NCBI RefSeq assembly: GCF_000189255.1
Contig: NZ_AEVS01000028.1
Location: forward strand, 1 to 64,000
From: Vibrio brasiliensis LMG 20546
Lineage (GTDB): Bacteria > Pseudomonadota > Gammaproteobacteria > Enterobacterales > Vibrionaceae
Direction of reading: 5' to 3'
DNA: 64,000 nt
Positions 18,851 through 27,237 of this stretch are shown here, piece by piece. Position 1 is the stretch's first letter; every line of letters begins with the position of its first letter. Both the position numbers and the translations under genes were made by a program. The notes beneath the pieces were generated by a model. It had not been told where the DNA came from, searched no databases, and saw only the letters and a list, made by a program, of their open reading frames with translations.

Positions 18851-18872
18851 AACTGCGCTCGCAGTTTTTTTT
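18851..18872 (+). terminator. Orphan plus-strand terminator upstream of dksA
   Basis: AACTGCG CT CGCAGTT (18851-18866) runs straight into eight T's on the plus strand. No plus-strand gene ends here: the nearest upstream plus gene ends at 13681. In the dksA transcript the same bases would form a leader hairpin preceded by an A-run. Confidence 0.6.
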
Positions 18873-18963
18873 AAGGCGGGTATCTATAGCAAAAAGAATC
18901 TATTGAGGCAAATACTGGTGAGTAAACTTACTGTCAATGTGAAGGTTACATCACTTTTGGTCG

Positions 18964-19677
18964 TTAATGGCTGAAATCTAGAGCCTTAACCAGTTTTATC
19001 TCATGGTGTGAAAGTTCTGCCTTGTAGCACAGTACTTCCACCCCTTGTTCTTGTGCATATTTCAGTAATTGTGAATAGTTGGCGTCTATATGGTGTGCAG
19101 GAGATACTTTTTCAATACCTGAATGTAAAACAGTGAATAAAAGTACTGCTCTGCTTCCATTTTGAGCCATCTGGGCAAGTTCTCTCAGATGTTTCTGACC
19201 TCGTGTGGTCACTGCATCTGGGAAGAAGCCTTGTCCTGATTCGTCCTCATCCAATAAGGTGACGCTTTTTACCTCTATATAGCATTTTGGTTTATTTTCC
19301 GAGTTGAGCAAGATATCAATCCGGCTATTTTCATTGCCATATTTTACTTCTGTTTGAAGTTGATCGTAGCCTTGGAGCTCTTTAATGGTGCCTGATTCGA
19401 TCGCTTCAACGGCCAGTTGGTTTGCTCTTGCTGTATTAATGCAAATACGATGCCCCGTCGCAGTTTCACTTAACTCCCAGCTATTCGGGTACTTTCGTTT
19501 CGGATTATCAGAGGTCGAGTACCACACTTTATTGCCAGGTGTGGCACAGCCAGTCATGGCTCCGGTATTGGCACAATGGATAGTGCGCTCACTACCATCG
19601 GGCAAGGTGATATCTGCTAAAAAACGCTTATAACGCTTAATGAGCACCGCAGGCTCAAGTATAGGTTCAAACTTCAT
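18964..19677 (-). CDS. sfsA: SfsA family protein, putative DNA-binding nuclease-fold protein
   Basis: 237 aa protein matching SfsA (sugar fermentation stimulation protein). Visible are the N-terminal OB-like part ([17 protein letters not shown]...[11 protein letters not shown]) and a nuclease-like core ([24 protein letters not shown], with an E-x-K pair) ending at the [14 protein letters not shown] region. The function is poorly defined in the literature; E. coli SfsA was described as affecting maltose genes. It is divergent from hrpB, 54 bp away, and upstream of dksA as in E. coli. Confidence 0.94.
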   Translation of the reverse strand: MKFEPILEPAVLIKRYKRFLADITLPDGSERTIHCANTGAMTGCATPGNKVWYSTSDNPKRKYPNSWELSETATGHRICINTARANQLAVEAIESGTIKELQGYDQLQTEVKYGNENSRIDILLNSENKPKCYIEVKSVTLLDEDESGQGFFPDAVTTRGQKHLRELAQMAQNGSRAVLLFTVLHSGIEKVSPAHHIDANYSQLLKYAQEQGVEVLCYKAELSHHEIKLVKALDFSH

Positions 19678-19731
19678 TTACAACTGGATTTATGTACAAT
19701 ATTTACATCATTACACCATAAGGCCCTTCCA

Positions 19732-22185
19732 TTGTCACAACTGCCTATTCAAGGCGTGATGCCAGAATTATTGTCTGGTGTTCGCTCACACTCACAATTG
19801 ATTCTCAAAGCTGCTCCCGGTGCAGGTAAGTCGACCTTCTTTCCTCTGCAACTGCTATTGGAGCGTGTGGTTGAGGGCAAAATTGTCATGTTGGAGCCAC
19901 GGCGTCTCGCGGCACGTAATATTGCTCGTTATCTCGCTCAGCAGCTAGGTGAGAATGTTGGTCAGCGAGTGGGCTACCGTGTTCGAGGAGAGAATAAAAC
20001 CAGTGGCGAGACTCAGTTAGAGGTGGTTACTGAAGGAGTGTTAACCCGCATGATTCAGTCTGATCCCGAGTTAACGGGTATCGATTTAGTCATTTTTGAT
20101 GAATTTCATGAACGTAGTATTCATGCCGATACTGCTCTGGCTTTCTGCTTAGAAATTCAGGAAGCGTTACGTGATGACCTTAAGCTGGTGGTGATGTCGG
20201 CGACATTAGATCAAAATGCGCTTAGCCAGTTGTTGCCACAGGCGACGTATATTGAATCGCAGGGCCGCAGCTATCCGGTTGAATTTCGCTATCTTCCAGC
20301 TAAACCAAATGAACGTCTTGAAGAGCAAATGGCTAAGCAGATCGGCTCGTTGATGGCGAGTGAGTCAGGTTCATTACTTGCTTTTTTACCTGGTGTAGCC
20401 GCAATTAAACGAGTTGAAGAACGTCTTCAGCATTTACCAGCCGATATTCAGATCTGTCCTTTATATGGTCAGCTCGATTTTGCTCAGCAACAAGCCGCTA
20501 TCCAACCCGCTACTCAGGGGAAAAGAAAAGTGGTGTTGGCGACCAATATTGCTGAAACCTCACTTACAATCGAAGGTATCAGGCTGGTCGTTGACTCCGG
20601 GCTGGAGCGAATCGCCAAGTTTGATTTACGCAGTGGAGTGACGCGACTTGAACAGGTGCGTATTGCTCAATCATCTGCCGAGCAGCGTGCGGGGCGAGCA
20701 GGGCGGATTGAGTCAGGTATTTGCCTGCGTCTATACAGTGAAGGTCAGCTTGGGCAGCAGCCTTATGTACCACAGGCCGAAATTCTTCATTCTGACCTAT
20801 CAAACTTAGTGCTAGAGTTGGCTCACTGGGGGACACAAAACCCAGCAGACCTGTGTTGGTTAGATCTACCACCACAAAGTGCAGTCAATCAGGCTAAAGC
20901 CTTATTAGAACAATTGGATCTGTTGGACGAAAAAGGCCAGCTAACAGAGGCGGGGAAACTTGCTGGCAAACTCGGGTTAGACCCGAGGATGGCAAGCATG
21001 ATTGCCAAAGCTGATGGATCTTATTCCACCGCTGTTGCACTCGTGGCACTACTGGAAGAGACTGAGCGCAATACCCTCGATTTCACTCACAGTGTTCACC
21101 GCTTTAAGCAGGGACGTCATAACAAACAGAAAGTCGTTTCCCTGCGAGCTAAGGCCCTTGCTGCTCGTCTTGGACAGAGCTTTGACATTAATGATCTCGA
21201 TGAGGCTATGATTGGGCCGTTGCTGGCGATAGCTTTTCCGGATCGGATTGCACAGGCAAGGAACAACCAACCAGGTCGATTTGTTTTAGCCAATGGTCAT
21301 GGAGCTGAGTTGCAGGATAGTGAGCGTCTGGCTGGCAGTGATTATCTGGTGGTGATGGATCTGATCCGTAGCCAATCTGACTCTTCAATGATCTTTTCGG
21401 CAATTGAGCTCGATATACACTCCTTATCTAACCAGTTCCCAAGTCTGTTCTCAGAGTTGGAGGTAGTTGACTGGGATGAGCAAAAAGGGCGCCTGATTGC
21501 TGAACAACAGCGTAAAATTGGTCGCTTAGTGATAGAGAAGAAAAGCTTACCAGAGCCTCCTCGCGAAAAAATGACGCAAGCTTTACTTAATTTCATTCGT
21601 CGCAAAGGCCTTTCGGTATTAAATTGGACGCCGAGTAGTCTTGAGCTACTGGAACGCTTGCGTTGCGGGCAAGAGTGGCTGCCAGAACAAGAGTGGCCAG
21701 AGTTTAGCGATAGCGCACTACTTAACAACTTAGAGCAGTGGTTAGAGCCCTATATTCATGGTATCGGTTCAGTAAAAGCCTTGAGTAAAGTTGAGTTAGA
21801 TGCCGCGTTGTTAGCCTATTTAGGTTGGCCACTTAATCAAGAAATCGATAAATGGTTGCCGGCGCACTATCAGGTGCCAACGGGCAGCAAGAAGAAAATC
21901 CGTTATCAGCAAGGGCAGGAGCCAGTGCTATCAGTCCGAATGCAAGAAGTGTTTGGTGAGCAGAGTTCTCCAGAGATTGCGCAAGGTCGCAAACGTCTGG
22001 TGCTGGAATTACTCTCGCCGGCACAAAGGCCTCTGCAAGTGACCCGGGATCTTGCAAGTTTCTGGGCTGGAGCTTATCAGGAAGTACAAAAAGAGATGAA
22101 AGGGCGCTACCCGAAACATGTATGGCCGGATGATCCTGCAAACCATGTAGCGACAACAAAAACAAAACGACAGTTGAATTCATGA
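19732..22185 (+). CDS. hrpB: ATP-dependent RNA helicase HrpB
   Basis: 817 aa DExH-box helicase. Walker A is AAPGAGKST, motif II is the HrpB-type DEFH (IFDEFHERS), motif III is SAT and motif VI is QRAGRAGR. The C-terminal HrpB domain ends in EMKGRYPKHVWPDDPAN, a family hallmark. The start is TTG at 19732 with AAGG eight bases upstream, giving MSQLPIQGVMPELL, which aligns with E. coli HrpB. The stop overlaps mrcB by four bases (ATGA). The biological role of HrpB is not well known. Confidence 0.95.
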   Translation: MSQLPIQGVMPELLSGVRSHSQLILKAAPGAGKSTFFPLQLLLERVVEGKIVMLEPRRLAARNIARYLAQQLGENVGQRVGYRVRGENKTSGETQLEVVTEGVLTRMIQSDPELTGIDLVIFDEFHERSIHADTALAFCLEIQEALRDDLKLVVMSATLDQNALSQLLPQATYIESQGRSYPVEFRYLPAKPNERLEEQMAKQIGSLMASESGSLLAFLPGVAAIKRVEERLQHLPADIQICPLYGQLDFAQQQAAIQPATQGKRKVVLATNIAETSLTIEGIRLVVDSGLERIAKFDLRSGVTRLEQVRIAQSSAEQRAGRAGRIESGICLRLYSEGQLGQQPYVPQAEILHSDLSNLVLELAHWGTQNPADLCWLDLPPQSAVNQAKALLEQLDLLDEKGQLTEAGKLAGKLGLDPRMASMIAKADGSYSTAVALVALLEETERNTLDFTHSVHRFKQGRHNKQKVVSLRAKALAARLGQSFDINDLDEAMIGPLLAIAFPDRIAQARNNQPGRFVLANGHGAELQDSERLAGSDYLVVMDLIRSQSDSSMIFSAIELDIHSLSNQFPSLFSELEVVDWDEQKGRLIAEQQRKIGRLVIEKKSLPEPPREKMTQALLNFIRRKGLSVLNWTPSSLELLERLRCGQEWLPEQEWPEFSDSALLNNLEQWLEPYIHGIGSVKALSKVELDAALLAYLGWPLNQEIDKWLPAHYQVPTGSKKKIRYQQGQEPVLSVRMQEVFGEQSSPEIAQGRKRLVLELLSPAQRPLQVTRDLASFWAGAYQEVQKEMKGRYPKHVWPDDPANHVATTKTKRQLNS

Positions 22186-24557
22186 CCAAGAAAAACACCA
22201 CCACAACCGGCAAGGCGAAAACAACCAGAACGACTAAAAAGCCAGCTGGTAAACGCAGTACAAAGTCGCCGCAGCGCAAACCTCGCAAGCCCGCTAAGCG
22301 TAGTTGGCTTAAAACCTTATGGGGCATTAGCTGGAAGGTCGGCTTAGCTGGTTTTGCTGTACTGCTTTTTGTTGGTATCTATTTGGACAGCGTTGTTAAA
22401 CAGCGATTTGAAGGGCAGCTATTTGATTTACCAACTGTGGTTTATGCTCGTATCTTAAATCTGGCTCCCGGTGAAGCGATCACCATTCAGGAGGTTCGTA
22501 ATGAGCTGGATGTGCTTAACTACCGCAAGGTACGTCAGCCGCGCTATCCTGGTGAGTACTCTTCATCATCGACTAAGATTGAGCTGATCCGTCGTCCATT
22601 TGAATTTAGTGACGGGCCAGAGCCAGATCGTCACGTCATGCTGCACTTCTCATCTAACCATTTAGAACGAATTCAGTCTCTTGAGAAGAAAGGCGACTTA
22701 GGTTACTTGCGTATCGAGCCTAAAATGCTGGGTATGCTGGAAAAAAATCATGACGAGCAACGACTGTTCTTGCGTCGTGACCAATTTCCTGAAGTCATGG
22801 TTGATGCCTTATTGGTGACCGAAGACCGTAACTTCTATCAACATGATGGTGTATCACCATTAGCGATTGCGCGAGCGCTGGTCGCTAACGTTAAGGCGGG
22901 GAGAACTGTTCAGGGGGGAAGTACTCTTACTCAGCAGTTAGCTAAGAACATTTTCTTGTCCAGTGATCGAACCTTATGGCGCAAGATCCGCGAGGCTTAT
23001 ATCGCACTGATCCTCGATTATCGTTATAGCAAAGACCGCATTCTGGAAGCTTATCTTAATGAGGTTTACCTGGGTCAAAGTGGTGGTGAGGCGATACACG
23101 GCTTCGGTCTGGCATCGCGCCTTTACTTTGGTCAGCCAATTCAGGAGCTGCGTATTGATCAGCTTGCTCTGCTGGTGGGTATGGTGAAAGGACCGTCTTA
23201 TTACAACCCTGTGCGTTTTCCTGAACGTGCAAAAGAGCGTCGTGATCTGGTATTACGTTTGATGATGCAGCAGGATATTTTGTCTGCTAATCAATATGAT
23301 ATGGCAGCCAGTCGTCCACTTGATATTCAGGATAACCCGCGAATTGCCAGTCGTCAGCCAGCCTATTTTCAACAGCTAAAAATCGAGCTGGAACAAAAGG
23401 TTGGTGATGCGTTTCAGGCTGACACTGGTCTACGGGTATTTACATCACTTGACCCTGTATCTCAGCAAGAGCTAGAGCGAGCATTAGCGAAAAAAATCCC
23501 TCAGTTAGCTGGCGTTGCTGGTAAGTCTCTGGAAGGGGCGGCGGTTGCTGTAGACCGACATACTGGTGAGATTCGCGCTATGGTGGGGGGAAAACGAACG
23601 GGGTATGACGGCTTTAACCGCGCGCTGAACGCCAGTCGTCAAATCGGTTCTCTGGCCAAGCCAGCCGTCTACCTGACGGCGTTAGAACAACCGGATAAAT
23701 ATAATCTTGCCACGACATTGCACGATAAGCCGATCAGTTTGAAGGGCAGTAAAGGTAATGTCTGGTCGCCAAGAAACTACGACCGTAAATTCCGTGGTGA
23801 TGTACCTATGTATATTGCTTTAGCTAAGTCGCTCAACGTACCAACCGTTGAGCTTGGTATGCAGGTCGGGATTAATAATGTGGTTAAAACCTTAGAAAAG
23901 TTGGGCGTGGATAAAAATGAAATCCGTCCTGTTCCATCGATGTTTCTGGGGTCATTTACCTTAACTCCATTCCAGGTAGCACAGATGTATCAGACATTGA
24001 CGAACTCGGGTAAACAGGCCCAGTTGTCAGCACTTCGCTCGGTTATGGATCTTGAAGGTAATGTTCTGTTTCAGTCGTTACCGCGTGTATCACAAACGGT
24101 CGACCAGCAGGCCGCATGGCTGACCACTTATGCGATGAAACGCGGCGTACTGGAAGGCACTGGCCGTTACTTAAATAGTCAGTTTGGTTGGGCTGCACTG
24201 GCAGGCAAGACGGGTACCAGTAACGATACCCGCGATAGTTGGTTTGTAGGTATTGATGGGCGTGAAGTGACCACTATCTGGTTGGGTCGTGATGATAACA
24301 AACCGACTAAACTGACCGGATCCAGCGGGGCGCTACGCGTTTATGCTGAGTACCTGAAACACCGAATTCCTGAAAAGCTGACACTGCCCTGGCCGCAAGA
24401 GATCAGTACCTTAGGTTTTGCCAAAACCGCGCAAGGTAGCCTCAACTTAGATTGTGGTAATGAATTCAAACTACCAGTGTGGGATATCGGTGGCTCGATG
24501 AAGCAGCAATGTGAAAACCAACCTAAACAGTGGTTGAAGAAACTATTTAGTTGGTAG
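22182..24557 (+). CDS. mrcB: Penicillin-binding protein 1B (glycosyltransferase/transpeptidase)
   Basis: 791 aa bifunctional peptidoglycan synthase. A very basic cytoplasmic tail (residues 1-42, rich in Lys, Thr, Pro) precedes one membrane anchor (about 50-68). A UB2H-like region follows. The GT51 domain has EDRNFYQHDG and QGGSTLTQQLAKN. The transpeptidase has the SxxK serine in GSLAKP and the KTG motif in AGKTGTSND. Its ATG overlaps the hrpB stop, so it is translationally coupled, and the hrpB-mrcB order is conserved in enterics. It acts in the periplasm with an outer-membrane LpoB-type activator, which is not encoded here. Confidence 0.97.
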   Translation: MTKKNTTTTGKAKTTRTTKKPAGKRSTKSPQRKPRKPAKRSWLKTLWGISWKVGLAGFAVLLFVGIYLDSVVKQRFEGQLFDLPTVVYARILNLAPGEAITIQEVRNELDVLNYRKVRQPRYPGEYSSSSTKIELIRRPFEFSDGPEPDRHVMLHFSSNHLERIQSLEKKGDLGYLRIEPKMLGMLEKNHDEQRLFLRRDQFPEVMVDALLVTEDRNFYQHDGVSPLAIARALVANVKAGRTVQGGSTLTQQLAKNIFLSSDRTLWRKIREAYIALILDYRYSKDRILEAYLNEVYLGQSGGEAIHGFGLASRLYFGQPIQELRIDQLALLVGMVKGPSYYNPVRFPERAKERRDLVLRLMMQQDILSANQYDMAASRPLDIQDNPRIASRQPAYFQQLKIELEQKVGDAFQADTGLRVFTSLDPVSQQELERALAKKIPQLAGVAGKSLEGAAVAVDRHTGEIRAMVGGKRTGYDGFNRALNASRQIGSLAKPAVYLTALEQPDKYNLATTLHDKPISLKGSKGNVWSPRNYDRKFRGDVPMYIALAKSLNVPTVELGMQVGINNVVKTLEKLGVDKNEIRPVPSMFLGSFTLTPFQVAQMYQTLTNSGKQAQLSALRSVMDLEGNVLFQSLPRVSQTVDQQAAWLTTYAMKRGVLEGTGRYLNSQFGWAALAGKTGTSNDTRDSWFVGIDGREVTTIWLGRDDNKPTKLTGSSGALRVYAEYLKHRIPEKLTLPWPQEISTLGFAKTAQGSLNLDCGNEFKLPVWDIGGSMKQQCENQPKQWLKKLFSW

Positions 24558-24643
24558 TTCGCATAGTGTTGAATATTAGTACTTTACGCTGATTAACTCA
24601 GCCAGTATAAACAATCAATCGACTGTAGAAAGGAACTCGTATC

Positions 24644-26932
24644 GTGAGAAAAATAGCATGCCTCCTATTGTGCTTGTTTGGAAGTGTTGCCTCTAACGCG
24701 ATGGCTCAGACAGAATCGCAGCCTGAGTCGCGAGAAAAGGTCGCTGTCGTTCTCGCGGGCGGCGGTGCTAAAGGTGCCGCACATATCGGTGTGCTGAAAG
24801 CATTAGAAGAACTTAGAGTTCCTGTCGATGTCATTACCGGTACCAGCATGGGTTCCTATGTCGGTGGCTTGTACGCTACGGGTATGAGTGCCGATGAAAT
24901 TGAATCTTTTATCGAAACCGTCGATTGGAATAGCGGTTATCGCGACAGGGTTGATCGCAGTCAGCGTAAAGTACAAGACAAAGAGTACGAGGATAGATAC
25001 CAGCTAACGACAGACTTAGGTCTCCGTTGGGGTGAAGTCCGGGCAAGCCGAGGCATAGTGCAAGGACAGGGAATGCTTAAGCTGTTGCGCGAAACGACAG
25101 GTAACCTTCCTCCGTTCGCATCGTTTGATGATCTCGCGATTCCTTACCGTTCAGTCGCTACGGATATTATTGAACTGAAACCCGTTGTGATTGGTGAGGG
25201 CTATCTGGTTGATGCCATGATGGCCAGTATGTCAGTGCCTGGTGCTCTGCCTCCATATCAGTTGAATGGCAAAATGCTGGTCGATGGTGGTGTGACCAAT
25301 AATATGCCAGTGGATGTCGCACACGATCTTGGAGCAGATGTTGTCATTGCGGTCGATATTGGTACCGAATACAAAGATGAAGAAGACTTCACCACTTTTC
25401 TGACAGTCGCGGATCAGCTTTCTAACTATCTGGTGCGCAGTACCACGGCTCGACAGGCTGAACTGCTGACCGATAAAGACTTTTTCCTACGTCCGGATGT
25501 GGGTGATATGGAAACCACCGAGTTTGATAGGATGCCCGAGGCGTTTGAAAAGGGTTATCAGGCTGTCATGACTCGTAAAGAGCAACTACAAAAACTGAGC
25601 TTATCTTCGGCGGATTACCAACATTATATCGAGCATAAACAGGATGTTCGCCGTGATCTTCGCTATGGCGACGAAATCACGGTAGAAAAGGTCGTGATTA
25701 ACAATCACACTCATTACAGTGATACCCTGCTAGAGAACCGTTTAGAGCTAGAAGCTGGCCAGAGATATACCCTCAAGCAAGTCGAACAGAGCGTACAAGA
25801 CCTTTACGCCTTAGACCGTTTTGAGTTGGTGACCTACCGATATGATGAAATTGATGGTCAGGATGCATTGATCGTCGATGTTAATGAGAAGTCCTGGGGG
25901 CCAAATTACCTTAACTTCCGTTTTTTCCTTGAAGATGATTTTTCAACCGATAGCCAGTACTCGATCGGCATGTCGACGAATTTCACCAATCTGAATTCTC
26001 ACGGTGCTGAGCTGAGAACTAACTTTGAAATCGGAACCGATAAGTTGATCGAAGCTGAGCTGTATTCACCCTTCTTCTCTAGCCAAAAAACCTTTACTAC
26101 TCTGGCGCTTACCTACAGTAATGAAAAGCGTAACGCACCATTAAGCGGATTTGATGATACGACGCTTGAGGCGACTAAGAACTACGCGCCAATATCGTAT
26201 ACCGAGTGGGTGGCTCAGTGGGCGCTAGGCTATCAAGATACTCTATGGCGACGCTTTATGGCTGGTGTACGTTACACCGATGGCAAAGGCGAGCTTTCTT
26301 CAGTACCAAGCTTTGGTGATGTCGCCTTTGAGCGCTTAGGTGGCTTTGCTAACTATCGTATCGATACCTTAGATAACTACAGCTTGCCACGCTCGGGGTT
26401 TTATCTGGATCTCAATTACCTCGTTTCACATGACAAGAGTGTCGGCGATACGATTTTCGTTGAAGAGCAGCGGGATGAAGACACTTCCTATGAGCTGGGT
26501 GCGAAAATGATCGCTGCTCATACTTTTTCTCGCCATACTTTGGTCGCAAATATTGACCTTGGTTTTGTTGAGAGTAAGAACTCGTCAGTACCGATTGACC
26601 CGGAAGAGATTGGTGGGTTTCTTAACTTGTCAGGTATCCCAAGAAACAGCCTAATCGGTCAGAACAAGGTTTTCGGTAGTCTGGTTTACCGTTATCGCTG
26701 GTTTGATAACGATTTTGGCCTGTTTAGTTCACCATTTTACATTGGGGCATCACTTGAATATGGCGGTGTTTGGTCTGACCCTGATATAAAGCTTCCAGAC
26801 GCGCCTTTGTATACCGCAGGCTCCGTTTTTGCAGGGGTTGACTCACCGATAGGACCTGTCATGTTTGCTTATGGGCGTACCGAGCAGAACTATGACTCGT
26901 TCTACTTAATTATTGGTACCACTTTCAAATAG
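24644..26932 (+). CDS. Patatin-like phospholipase with POTRA and outer-membrane barrel (PlpD-like, type Vd secretion)
   Basis: 762 aa. Residues 1-21 are a signal peptide ending AMA|Q. The patatin domain (about 32-320) has the oxyanion loop GGGAKGAAH, nucleophile Ser68 in GTSMGS and catalytic Asp214 in VDGG. A single POTRA-like segment (about 345-415: EITVEKVVINNHTHYSDTLLENRLEL) precedes a C-terminal 16-strand BamA-type barrel ending in ...YLIIGTTFK. This architecture matches P. aeruginosa PlpD and fusobacterial FplA. The start is GTG at 24644 with AAAGGA upstream. It is 86 bp after mrcB. Predicted role: an outer-membrane-linked lipase; its substrate is unknown. Confidence 0.9.
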   Translation: MRKIACLLLCLFGSVASNAMAQTESQPESREKVAVVLAGGGAKGAAHIGVLKALEELRVPVDVITGTSMGSYVGGLYATGMSADEIESFIETVDWNSGYRDRVDRSQRKVQDKEYEDRYQLTTDLGLRWGEVRASRGIVQGQGMLKLLRETTGNLPPFASFDDLAIPYRSVATDIIELKPVVIGEGYLVDAMMASMSVPGALPPYQLNGKMLVDGGVTNNMPVDVAHDLGADVVIAVDIGTEYKDEEDFTTFLTVADQLSNYLVRSTTARQAELLTDKDFFLRPDVGDMETTEFDRMPEAFEKGYQAVMTRKEQLQKLSLSSADYQHYIEHKQDVRRDLRYGDEITVEKVVINNHTHYSDTLLENRLELEAGQRYTLKQVEQSVQDLYALDRFELVTYRYDEIDGQDALIVDVNEKSWGPNYLNFRFFLEDDFSTDSQYSIGMSTNFTNLNSHGAELRTNFEIGTDKLIEAELYSPFFSSQKTFTTLALTYSNEKRNAPLSGFDDTTLEATKNYAPISYTEWVAQWALGYQDTLWRRFMAGVRYTDGKGELSSVPSFGDVAFERLGGFANYRIDTLDNYSLPRSGFYLDLNYLVSHDKSVGDTIFVEEQRDEDTSYELGAKMIAAHTFSRHTLVANIDLGFVESKNSSVPIDPEEIGGFLNLSGIPRNSLIGQNKVFGSLVYRYRWFDNDFGLFSSPFYIGASLEYGGVWSDPDIKLPDAPLYTAGSVFAGVDSPIGPVMFAYGRTEQNYDSFYLIIGTTFK

Positions 26933-26955
26933 CCTGAAGGGCATTTTTCCTTTTT

Positions 26956-26984
26956 CATCCATTCTCAAACGATGAGAATGGATG
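26956..26984 (+). promoter_or_regulatory. Perfect inverted repeat after the patatin gene
   Basis: CATCCATTCTCA AACGA TGAGAATGGATG is a 12-bp perfect stem 23 bp after the stop. It is preceded, not followed, by T-runs, so it is not a classical terminator on plus. It may stabilise or end the transcript weakly. Confidence 0.6.
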
Positions 26985-27229
26985 GGAATGCGCTATGAAA
27001 ATCATAGAACTTTAGTCTTAAGTTGCTATGTTGGTCAAAATGATGAGATTTTAATTTAAGGTTAAATTTGCTATTCTACCGCCCACAGTTTGGCCTCTCT
27101 GGCACTGTTTCTCAGTCAAAATTGAATGAAAAATATGGCATGGAGAGCCAAGTTTCCAAGGATGTTCACTCCCTTATTCTTTGAACAAATAGTAATAAGA
27201 GGGAGGAACCGCAATGAGAGGAAAAAGTC
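26985..27229 (+). promoter_or_regulatory. acnB promoter and structured leader
   Basis: No gene lies here other than the tiny frame at 27214. An imperfect hairpin (27169-27177 with 27194-27205, CTCCCTTATT against AATAAGAGGGAG with a bulge) would form just upstream of the ribosome sites. The G-rich strand of that stem carries GGGAGGA, the Shine-Dalgarno of the tiny frame. Post-transcriptional control of acnB (for example by a RyhB-type sRNA, as in E. coli) is plausible but not shown. Confidence 0.45.
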
Positions 27230-27237
27230 GTGCTTGA
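27214..27237 (+). other. Possible 7-codon upstream ORF overlapping the acnB start
   Basis: ATG AGA GGA AAA AGT CGT GCT TGA encodes MRGKSRA. A strong Shine-Dalgarno (GGGAGGA, 27201-27207) lies six bases upstream. The stop codon overlaps codons two and three of acnB in the -1 relation to its GTG start. It could be a leader peptide coupling translation, or chance. Confidence 0.35.

Noticed and set aside
21342-21728. 128-codon open frame on minus inside hrpB
   Set aside because: Ser-rich antisense frame with no motif, over a conserved helicase gene.
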